This document shows, piece after piece, positions 9,998-21,900 of a stretch of DNA of 64,000 nt. Origin of the DNA: Chionis minor (taxonomy: Eukaryota; Chordata; Aves; Charadriiformes; Chionididae); the NCBI GenBank assembly GCA_013398295.1, contig VZSF01010123.1, positions 5,082-69,081 of the forward strand, written 5' to 3'. A program made the position numbers and the translations under genes. Numbering within the stretch: position 1 is the stretch's first letter; each line of letters opens with the position of its first letter. Under the pieces are notes generated by a model. That model was not told the DNA's origin and searched no databases. It was given only the letters and a program-made list of their open reading frames with translations.

Positions 9998-12900
9998 CTG
10001 GAAGAAGAGAGACCTTGTTAGGCAAAATGAAGGCAGGCACAGAGGTCTTTTTAAAGAAGAGGAAACTGAGGCACAGGGTGGGATGCCTCCAGGCCTGCCA
10101 TGTCCTGACCCACTGCTCTGCTCTGTAACCCTCACTGCCTCTTCCTCAGGCTGCCATCCTGCCTGTAGGGAAATGAAGTCTGAGGCTACAGGGTCTTGCC
10201 CTACACGTCACAAAAACCATGGCAGACCAGGACAGCATGCCCCAAAAAATGCCGCCCGTGTAAAGGGGACAGCAGAGATCTGAGACAGCAAGTTCTAGCT
10301 GGGGCTGCCAAGAGGTGGCTAATAGAGGCGCTGACCCAGGAGACCAAGGGGAAACTCCCTTCCCACTGCTTCTCCCAGGGCAAGCGCCCAGGACACCTCA
10401 GTGTGCGTCTCACCAGCACCTTCCTGATGGCTTCAGATAGTTTTAATGGCAAGGTGAGGTTTCCACCATGCTGGGAACTGGAGTTGTGCAGAGCCCCTTG
10501 CTTTCGCCTTGGGAGTGATGTTGTCAAGCTTTGCTGGCCAAACTGCCTCCATCCAAGAGAAGAGCTGCCCCCAGCACGGCAGGCAAGAAACCACATGAAG
10601 CAGTCGCCGTTTTAAACAACATTCTGCTAACAACTTACCTCTTGCTTGTGGGGTTTATCCTGCTGGTGAATCCCGTTAGCAGACCCAGAATTTCCAACAG
10701 TCTGCAACAGAGAACGGACAACAGTGAAGATGGACACTGAGCCTCGTGGTTTTGCCTACAAGCGCTGAGATCTGGCAAGACTGCCACCTCCTTCTGTAGC
10801 AGCCCACTCCCCGCAAGGAAAGGAGAATGCAAAAATCCCACCCGGCTTTGGGCAAGAAGCTTCCTGCCCTCCACACCCTGGCCCAAGCCCCCGCCATCGC
10901 AGATCGCATCCTTCCCAGCTACAAAACATCCCTCAACTTCCTTAGGGACACAGACCCGCTCTTCACTTCTGACTCCTGAATCCCGATAAACAAACCCTCA
11001 GCCAAAGGCAGTGCTAACTGCGGAAGGCAGCGGCACAGCGAACATCCCAGCAGCAAAAAGGACATTTGCCATTCCACATTTCCCGTCTCTGGGGAGAAGT
11101 CTGGCAGCCAGGACGGGCTGTTCTATCTTTAGAAAGCACAGGAACTTTTAAACATTTATAATGTTTCTTCAGCAGGCATAACACGGAGCCCTTCAGCTTC
11201 AAAACGACGGTGCAGCCGGCCCAAACAAGAGAAGAAAGCTGCAGCCTGAAGTCCCGGCCACCAGTTGCTTGGGTCTTGGTAATCAGAGTCACAGTCGTTG
11301 GTGAATTGTTGAATTCAAACCCAGACATTATGGGGAGAAAAGACTACAAGGTTTAAACCCCGTCATAAGAGGAGTCCCAGCTCCCCACCTTCCATCCCCC
11401 CTGCGACCACAAAGGTGCATAATCGACCCTATGGGACAGAGGTTTAATTTGGGCAGGAAAAACAGGCAGAGATTCAAACAAGCTCTGCTTTGAGAGCCCA
11501 AACCATTTGCCAGGCAGTGAATCCTACCTGGATGGGTGGCCAGAAGGGTGCCACTGTAGTGACCAGGCTTTGGGTCTGCACCCACGACTGCAGGCGACTC
11601 AGGCCTCACACAAGGCAATACATCACCTGCAGCACGCTCGTTTCATGCGCTAAAAAGCTACCGGATACCAGGAATTAGGTTTGAAATTTGATCTCAGTAC
11701 GTGGCCATGATAACGAACACAAAGTGGTGTAATTCACTTGATATTAAGTAAAATAAAATAAAAAAGCTCCCAGAGCAATCACTGCTAATTCTCCACGAAA
11801 AGGCCTGAGTGCCAAACCCTTGTTATTTCCTGCAAAGCTGTGAGATCAGGGTCTCCCAAGACACAGAGAAGGCAAAGATCCTCTTCCTCTGTTACAGGAC
11901 AGCTACTTTGCGGCTGCAGGCATGGGGACAGCAAGGCAGCAATCACTCAGCAAGGAGACGAAGACACGGTGCCATTACGCTCCTGTGCCTCCTGGTCTAA
12001 GAGCAAGGCCAGCCACGCTCATGGAGGACCGCAGAGCGCGGTGGCTGACGAAGCAGCAGCTTGTGGTAATTAGAGATTTCCTTCTGGAGGCTTTGCAGAC
12101 AAAGGGAGAGTGATGCCAAGGCAGATCCCTGGGCAGCAGCTGCTGCTGCTGTCAGAGAGGAGAGGGGAGGTCAGAAGGTGGCGCAGAAACACCGCTTGCG
12201 GGGGGGGAACAACCATCAACTCCCTGACTATTGCACCAGGATCTCTTCAGGCCAACAACATCCTCAGGCTCAGCCTGAAAACCCGTGGTTAACAACTCCC
12301 CTTCAGAGGGGGAAGGATGAACAGACATCATACCGAAACCAGGGAGCTTTGATCCTGACTTCCTTGTAACCAGGCACGTTAAAAATCTGACATCAATAGA
12401 AGTTTGAAGCCCAGCTTCCCGCAATAATCCTCCCTCTGTCTCTCAGCGCCACGGTTTGTAGTTGAAGGCATAATGCTATCTTGTCGTATCTCTACGATTT
12501 CTTAAGCATAAAAGTATCAAAGTAATACCAGGGACAGATTAGCTGACCTCATCAGGTCCATTCCAACTCACTTTCTGTCAGATTAGTTACTTTCTACAGT
12601 TGGGGGAGAAATAATTACCACCTGGAGACAGGAATGCGAAAGGGAAGATTTCCTGTTCCCAAGGGACTTGGCATTAAAGCAAACAGGGAATAACTTTCCC
12701 CGCCCCTCCCATGGCTTACAGCAGACAAGGCTGTCGTGACACATTCTCATTTGACACGCAGCAATTACGGCAGAAGCTAAAGTCACTCTGGAGGTACCGA
12801 CAGGATTATGGTAAGTCTCGGACTGCCACAAACTTGTCATCACGAGCGCAGCTGTCCTGCCTGGTGCTGGCAGCCGGCTGCTGCCGCTGCACTGCGGGAT

Positions 12901-15900
12901 AGAAAGAGCCTGTCTGCAACACACAGATGCTCAGCTGAGCCAGCAGAGCTTGCAGGGCTGCGATGCTGCCCGTGCGCCCTCCTCGTGACGGCCTCCCTGC
13001 AAGTCCTGCGGCAAGGCCAACAGCCAGCCAGTGCATCTGCAAACCGCGTGGAAGAAAATGGGGTGGGAGGAGGAGAAGACTTGATACCCCCAAGATCACA
13101 GATCACAACATATCTGCACCTGCATCAGAGAAAACAAGCTCTCTGCCCATTCTCCGTGCCTAGGGGCTTTTTCTGTACTAGCCTAAGGTATCTGCTTGAA
13201 TGTGAGTTGTAGCTCATTACCGCAAGATAGACGTTTTTCAGCGAAGAATTTAAATGAGCAAGTACAAGAGGAGCACTGGTGGCTCTGAAAGCCAGGCCCT
13301 GCTTGCAGACACAAGAGAAAACACAGCTAGAAGAGTAAAAAAAGGACATGAAGCACAAAGCTTGGCACAAGGTGCAGGTCGCTCCACAGGAGGAATCAGT
13401 CAGGGCTTAGACACCACAGGTACAAGAGAGAAAAAGCCAAATCTGCAGAGCCAAGTTATTTGCAGCCTTCAGTTTCACAAAAAAGATTGCAATAAGCCCA
13501 ACAGAATCAGTTACGCTTTTTTCAGAAGAACGAAGGAGGGACCAGAGGAAGTTGGGAAGAGAAGATAGCAACTGGAACGGGAACATTCATAGTCCATCAG
13601 CAAACTCAGATCAGATACAGAGATGCCTCCAGGAACAGGTCAGAGAAATGGAAAACATTTTCCCAGTCACCTCCGAAGTTTCTGCTTATGGACTGCAAGG
13701 AAATAAACCTCTCAAAGAACAGGGATGGCAGAAACCCTCAACTTCCATATTCCTGTAGGCAAGGATATACAGTCACACATGCAGTGCGCAGAGAACTCAC
13801 GTTGCAACCTTCCCCGAAACACCACATTTAGCAATCAATCTTGCAGAGCGCAAAAGGATCTGTAATTCCCAATTAGCAAGGTTTTTCTTAGTTTTAAGCT
13901 ACCTGTGTTTTCTCGGAGGAGAGCCTCATCGCTTCCATGAGCTTCTCCATCTGGTGGCCCTGCTCCAGCGCACTGCGCAGCACATCCTCCGTGCTGACGA
14001 GCCGGTGCTGCAGCCGGATCACTTCCGACTCTGACGAGGGGTCAATCAGGGAGTATCGCCTCTGATCCGTTACAGATTTTTCCTTGTCCTTATACAGCAA
14101 AGGGAAAACAGGAGCATGTTAGATTAAAACCAGTCACTCCAGACACTAAGGAAAGAAGAAATCCACCGTATAACCACGCTTTGATTTCAACAGTAGGTGG
14201 TGGCAGAGCACAACTCTCGAGGCAATCCTACCAAATGCAACCAGCAGCAGCTCCAATTTGTTCCTAGCCCAGTTCAAATAAATTATTCACATTTCAACCA
14301 CTGGAGGACACTGAAGTACACAGGAATTAGAGGACATTGCTTATTCCTAGATCAGAGAATGTGTAAAACGTGTGGGGTAGCTGACTGACTGCCTCCCACA
14401 GATTTTAACCTTATTTACCCATGGATCTGAAACCAGTGGGGACCAGGAAAACACTGGAAAAGGACAGATGGACATTTTTGCTGCTTAATGAGGTGCTGCT
14501 AAGCCAGGCCACGGCTCACAGGCGCTGTCAAGGAAGTTCCCATCAGATGTTCAGTAGCATAAAAGCAAGCATGAAGACTGGGAGTAAAGGTGAAGGGCTA
14601 GAACTGCCCCCCCCAAAGACCACAGAGCCCTCCAGCCCCCAAGGCCAAGGCCAGGAAAGGTTTTGGTGCCCTCACCAGCACAACCAGTTTCTCTCGCAGC
14701 CCCTTGATGTCATCTTTGAGCTTCTGTTCCTTCAGCCGCCACTCGGCTTTGTGCACCTCCCGGCTCAGGTCCCGCTCTGGCCCGGGCGAGTGCCGGTTCG
14801 CCTCCAGTAACAACGCTCTCAGCTCGTTCAGGCTCCTGGAAGAAGCGGCAGGAAGAGGTGAAGACCTTTCCAGAGCCCCCACGGCGCCGCCGTCCTGCCA
14901 CGCTCCCTCCCCACCTTTGTTACAGGTCCCAGGGAAGGGCAGCCAGCAAACCTGACCCAACTCCCACCATTCCCACCCAGCTCCCGCCCTCCCCAGCTGC
15001 CAAGAGGCTGGGACCCGCACCGGGCACTGCGTTTCAGAGCCAGCTCAGCGCGCTGGCGAAGCAGTGAAAGGGCCGTCCCTCTGATGACTCACAGCCCCTG
15101 AATTTTAACCCAATTCCCACAGGAGCATCTCTAAAGAACGGGAAAGCTGAGGGCTGGACTTCCAACAATTCAACCTTCAGATTTCTTTTAGTGGTAAATC
15201 CCAGCACCCTGAACGAGCATGCGCACAGACCCCCGTCACCAGCCCTGTCCTTCAGACTGACCTTTCCTTCTTGAGTAGTTCCTGGCTAATCAGGACCAGT
15301 TGCCCTGAAGCATCGTGTGTTTTCTTGGTCAAGGCTTCCAGTTCACCTTCCAGCCTCTTCTTCTCTTTTAATACTGAATCGGCCTTCTTTTCTGCTGTTT
15401 TGCATTTATTTTCCAAAGCTACGAGAAGCAGAGGACACAGGGGAAAGAAAAGCCACTTAGTCCTTTACTTAACATTCCTGCTTTTTGCCTTATTCCCAGT
15501 TCCCATTCCTAGCAGCACAGGTCTGATAAGCTTTAGATCTAACTCTTTAAGGGGCGAGCTCGGAAACAACACAGCCAGCTCCGTTTATTCCTGCCTCTTT
15601 CAGCTTTTGACATTCAATGAGCCCCCAAACCCCTTCTCACAGGACACAAACAGCTCCTGCAGGGTTTGTATTCACCTCCTAAAAAGAGACCAGAACTCCC
15701 AAACGCATTTTTACCAACAACATCCACTAACAGACAGGCAGTGCCATGTTTTATACCTGCCCCTTGTTTACCACCCGTGCGGAGGACGAGCAGGGAAACA
15801 CCCGGTCCCCACCAGCACTGGATTAGGGAAACTTACCACTTACTTGGGCCCTTAGAGTTTCAGTCTGGGACACCAGCGACGACACCTCTTTGTCTCTTTT

Positions 15901-18900
15901 ACTCAGCTTGTCCTGGAGGTCTGCGGGAGAATGAAGAGGGAAGACAAAGCTTAGAAGCTTGGAATATGCTTTGGGTGAATCAGGAAGGTACGGAGCACAC
16001 GGCAATGGGTCGGGGTGTGACAGGGGCACGGTGGTGGTACCCTCCATCGGCTGAGAAGCAGCAGGAGACAGAAAACGGGTGTTTCTCACTGCGTCTCACC
16101 ACCATCCAGGTATCAGGAGGCAGGTTACGCAGCTAGGAGGCCGTATTGCACAGGTTTAAGGAAGCAACCACAAGGGGCAGGGGGAAAAAGGAACAAAACG
16201 TTAATAAAAAACACAGAAAGGAACTTTCAGCAGGTTTCTTGGTGTTACCTCCTACACTGGAAGGCAGAAACAGTTTTAAAAGACATGTTTTCTGGAACAA
16301 ATGCATTTCCACACTCAGAGAGGGCAGACTTGAAATACGATGCTTTTGTGGCTCAAGTAGTTTTTAGTACGTCCTATCTATGGCTTATCCTGTGCGGAAA
16401 CACGCACCTGGGCTGAGCAGTGGCCGCGGCACCCAGTTATGTTATGCACTCCCAAGGCAGGAATTACCCGTCAATCAGCATATATATAATCCTGGATCTG
16501 CAAAGGCCGGAATGAGGCCGACTGACAGTGCCTAGCCAGCGCCGAGGGCAGGCGGAAACAGGACAAAACACCGCTGTCTCAATCCACAAACAGCTGGAGG
16601 GACTCTCAAACTAAACTAAGGTTCTACTAAGCCAAGTTTAAGCCTGCAAAAGCCTCCAGTAACCTCCGTTTAAGATGGTAACATCTGCAGCAGGACTTTA
16701 ACAAGGCAGAGAACAGACTCTTTAGAGGTACCTGAGAAGTTATACTACCATAAGCCAAATGCCATTTCAAATGTGACAAGTTCTTTAGAGATCACCTTTG
16801 CGATCTATACAGAGAAGGCTCTTCTGATTAAAAAAACCCTAAAACCTTAAGGAAGAATGAAGAAAAATGAGTCTCCTGGGAATCAGCAAGGGAAGATGTG
16901 ATCTGGAAGCACTTTACGTGTCTTGGAACAGCCCTGGATCCTTCACAGACACCCAAAAGCGTACGCCACACACAGCGATGGGGTAGGACATCGCTCCCAA
17001 CGGAGACTATCTGGGCTCCAGCTCCAGTCTTGCCAGGCCTGCTGTTGCTCAGACTAGGGGTTACAGCTTACCCTCTGTGAGGGACACCAAGCGCAATTCA
17101 GTTTCCAACCTACATTATACAAATTTACTGAGTGCATAAATTCTGCATTTTGTTAAAAGGGTGGATTTGATTTACAGTAAGCTTAATATAAAAAGTAACC
17201 CCCATTACCTTAAGCCAATCACATTAATATCTACCATTAGCAGTCCCCTCCTAGGAATGAATTACATTTAGTGTCTGCTTTTTACATGCTGTAAAATCAG
17301 TGATGGGATGGAAGTGTGCCCGTTTCCCCAGATCTGTCTCCAGCCTGCAGCATCTGCGTGGTGAGTGTGTAACACAAAAGTGAAAACATCCACCCCTGCA
17401 TTTGCTCAGCTAGATTAGACAGAGAGGGGAAAAAAAACCAGCCAGACAACAAAAGCCATCCAGCAAAATCTGAGAGACGAAACGGCTTCCTAAGCCCCTT
17501 CCACACAGCTGTCCCTGCAAGAGCAGAAAGTTGGAAGAAAGGAAGGCACACGAGTCAGTAGAACAGGGTGTCCCAAGACAAAACGATAAAATTTCATACC
17601 TTCCATAGTCTGCTTCATCTTTATCTTTTCTTCTGAAATATCATTAGTTTCAATCATCTGAAATAAATGTAAAATATGAGATGTAAAGCAGCCCTTTACC
17701 TAAAGATTCAAAGCAAAGTTAACAGCCAAAGCCCCAACCAAAGTGGAAGTGTATCCGGTACCCAAGTTACGATGTTTTACATCCTTCCTGGAAGGGCAAC
17801 AAAGGCTTTCGAGGAGTCACTTCTATAGCTGGTTACCACTGATGGCTAACGGGTACCATCTGAGAGTGCTGACACACAACAGGCAGCTGAGCACAACAGT
17901 GAGATTCACCCGGGGACAGGAAAAGACTTCAGGCTTTCCCTGTAAGCGCTGGTTCCACATCCAGAGTTTGTGCAGCGCAACGGAAAAGCTGCTCTCCTCT
18001 GTCCCAGTCTCCTGTGGTTAACCACGGCAAATATTCTGGTGCAAACACTCTTTAGCATTCAATCATAGCATGGTTTGCGTTGGAAGGGACCTTAAAGACC
18101 ATCCAGTTCCAATTCCCTGCCCTGGGCAGGGACACCTCCCACCAGACCAGGTTGCTCCAAGCCCCGTCCAACCTGGCCTTGAACCTCCAGGGATGGGGCA
18201 GCCACAGCTTCTCTGGGCAACCCCAGCCAGGGTCTCACCACCCTTGTGGGGAAACATTTCTTCCTGAGATGCCATCTAAATCAACTTGAAACCTATCAGA
18301 CAACAAGTCCCTCAACTTCCGAAGAATCTAACTATGCACAAAGTTATAAAAACAGTAATAAAACATTGATAAAATCATAATTATCAGAGAATTAATACAT
18401 TAATAAAAACAACAGAAAGCAAAATGCTGGTCCATCTAGAAGACTCTTGTCTTTTCCCCATCCTCTTCTGCCTATACTGCCATGAAAAGCATAAAGCCAG
18501 AGACCACAGAGCTCACGGCCAAGCTTTCCATTGCAGAAGCCACAATTGAAGCTTCTTCACGTGCAGCAGCCTTGGGTGGGACCTCAGTACATGCCCCAGT
18601 TCAAGCAGTTGCTGTGGCCACCACAGCTGAAAGCCCTGATGTCAGCCCCTGGGAGCTTCGGTGTGCTGCAGGATAGGTCTAAGAGAAGCAGGAGCACACC
18701 CAAAGGGGAAATACACTGCCCAATGTACTTTTAGTGCGGAAAAACTAACTGCTCTTCCAAAGAGCAGTTGTGGTTCTCCCTTGAAGATCTAGGAAAGACG
18801 GCACCGTTTGTGGTCTCAAGACACATCTGTTTGTTTAAAATATTTGGAGAGTTCATACTGCAGTCACACTAAATCAGCTAAGACATTTTCAAATAGAATT

Positions 18901-21900
18901 TGTCCTATGATACTCAAAGGCTTTCACCCATGCATTTCTTCCCACGTCTTCCTGATTTTAATTGACACATAGTTAAAATAATTATTTCAAGACTCCCTGG
19001 TTCTAATCCAATATCAATGTCCCCCAGAGTCCTCTCATTTATTTAAAGGGCTCTGGAACAACTCCAGCTTCTTCTTTTACATTCATTCCTGTTTAAATAT
19101 TGGCTATGACACGTGACATGTTGTAATAACAACCCTCTTTTCCCAGGGCCCCGGCTGTACTTATTGTTCACGACTGTCTTTACTAGATGAAATATATTGA
19201 GCCCCCCTTGAAACACCATTACACTGCAGATTCCTTCCCGGGCTCTCGCCTCTCCTGTCCAGTTGAATGTCCCTTTTTGCCGGCATGAAGCTCTGACGTG
19301 GCCAACAGCAATTCATGGGCTTGGCTTTGCTGCCGAGAGGTGCAACCGATTTCAGTGGGGCTGTTTGCGTTGGCAAATTAAATATGGGCATTGTGCTCAC
19401 TCCACTGGCACCTCAAGTCTGGAACAGCGACTACATCATCAGCGACAGATTTCAAATGAGTATTCTTAAAACCTGCACATGTCATGGCTTATTTGCATTT
19501 TCTGCATCCCCACAGGGACAAGTTGTAAGTCGGCTTTTTGCTCATTTCTCACGCAGAATCCAAACACAAACAAGGGTCCAACCTGGAGCCAGAGTAGCAA
19601 CCTCCCCCTTCGCTCTAGCGCAAAGCTACGCGTCCCTGTGCCACGCCACAAAGGCAGGACGGCGTTCTGGTGCAAACAGGGCACCTCAGAAAAGTGAGGA
19701 TGATGTAAAAAGACACAAAGGCCACAGAAAATTGACCTCTTCATATTACTACTGCTTATATTCTAGCCTTTCCTGGGAGGCTCAGGGCTCGCATTCCATC
19801 AGGCGTTTTATCTGCCCAGCCTGGAGCTATCCTGACCATTGCTAGCAGCTCTCCCGCTACCAATCCTCAAAGTCAACATCTCCCTGGGTCTCCCATATAC
19901 GCTGCGAAACCCCCCCCCCACTGCCTCTGCCGCGTTGCAGGCATGCACCTCCCACCCAGGCCCATCACTCAGCCCCCTAACTGAGGCTCTCAAACCACGC
20001 TCCGGGCGCTGAGCAAGCTCCGTGCTCTACCTCAGCATGGGCAATGACTCCTCTTCCACCCTGTCCTCCACCTACCCCTGAAGGGCCTCGCTCGATCATA
20101 CACTAAGGCGGCTGCAGCTCCTTGGAGAGCAGCCGTGTTGTAGAAATGCTTTTCCAGCTAAGAGCGCTGCTTACTCAGGATGAGCGCCCACCCCTGACAA
20201 ACCACGATACCCCTGTTCTGCTGGCAGAGTGCTCGTGTGCCTGCAAGGCCAGCTGTGGCCCATGTGCTTCTCTTGACTCTTATTTCTTCTAATGGTGCCA
20301 CCGTACTGGCTTTCAAAAGCGGAAAGACACCTTCAGTACGGAGATGCACTGCCGGAAAAGCACTATCAATGGAAGGTAAAAACATCCAGATACTTTGAGG
20401 CACAAAAGCCCCAGAAAACTGCATGAGGCAATAGCTGAGGGCGAGGGAAGTCCTAGGAAGGGTTACTAACAGTGACAAAAACCAAGCAAAATGACCCAGA
20501 AGTCATACATTTGCGTGCTGAGAAGGATGCAGGGCCTCCATGGACTGCAGCTTGTTCTCTAAGACAAGCACTTTTTCCTGCAATCTGTGGATCTCCTGTT
20601 TGCTCTGGGCTTCTGTTTTCTGTAATGTTTCATAGTCCAACATCTTCTTCTCAGCCAAAGAAATCTGGTCTTTCAAGAAAGCTATCGCTTGCGTCTGATC
20701 TGTATATTCACCATGAAGTTTCTCCAGTTCATGCACCCTCAGCTCGGCATCTCGACACTTGTCCTTCACATCTTGGAGCTCAAGAAGGTGCTGATTGCTT
20801 TTGGTTTCCAGTTGCATTTTCCAGTTGCTGTTACTTTTTTCCACTTCATCCACAGCCTCCTGCAACTTCAGTTTGAGACTCTCTTTCTCCTTTATATGAA
20901 CAGCCGTCTCAATGTCATGCTTTGCTTTCAGGTTCTCCAGCTCAAGCTGGTGCTCCATCTTTATACTCTCCACCACTGCCTTCAGTTCCACGATCTCCTT
21001 GTGCTGGGTGTCGGGGCCTGTGTTCAGTGTGGCTTTCAGGTCCTCCAGAGACTTTTGGTGGTCAGAAGCCAACGTGTCCAACTTGGACTTCCAGTTGTCC
21101 ATGAGCCCCATGTTTTCATTAGTGGCTTGCTGAACTTTATGCTTTAGGTCAACAATTTCCTGCGCGTACTTCTCATTGACAGATTTCAGCTTCTCCATCT
21201 CCTGCTGGTACTTCTTTAATGTCTTCTCGTACTTCTCCTTTAGCTGGCTGCTCTCCTTCTGATGCTCCTTGTTGGCAGAGAGCAGCTGATCTCGTAGACG
21301 AAGAGCCTCTGACTGCAAGCCCAGGTTGTGCTCCGGGGTCTCTGCTTGGTGAGAGCTCCTGAGGCACTGCCGAAGCTCATCCACCTCGCTGCGCCTCAGG
21401 CTCAGCTCCTCCTCCAGCTGCAGGATTCTGGACTTCTCTGCTACCGTGGTTAACTGCAACATGACAGAGAAGACAAAGTCAGTCCCCACCTCTCACTGCT
21501 GCATCCTGCCTTTTAGTAAGTATGCTCCAGTGGAAATAAATCCAAAGTACATTAGTCAAAGTTCAAATGAAGAGGAAAAGAATACCCAGCACCCTCCAAT
21601 CTGTGTGCAGTTTTGCACCAGGGTAACCATGGCCAATAACTCTATCAGTTATGTCTTTGTGCCAATTGCAACTCTTTTTTTTTTTTTCCTAATAGGAACC
21701 TCTCATTTTCCACAGAGAAACCCACATCTTTGAAACAACCCTTGAAATTCGCTAGAGAGCAACAGTGGTTTATGAAAAATAATGTCCTGAAAGGGCATTA
21801 TATTTCCAGACTAGGCATCTTGCCAGATGATGCACGGAGGAAATGTGACTGCACATGCAGGAACACCACAAGCATCGAAACCGGCATTAAGCATATCATG

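Larger units (their letters stand above)
17658..20508 (-). other. CLIP2 intron 10 (2.9 kb)
   Basis: Carries a CR1 fragment (18061-18290), a 10-bp perfect inverted repeat (18747-18769) and a possible conserved element around 19160-19520. The rest was not recognised. Confidence 0.75.

Noticed and set aside
15271..15855. Plus-strand open frame of 194 codons
   Set aside because: It overlaps exons 12 and 13 on the other strand and crosses an intron. The minus-strand frame matches CLIP2.
20689..21147. Plus-strand open frame opposite exon 10
   Set aside because: It is the antisense shadow of CLIP2 coiled-coil codons.
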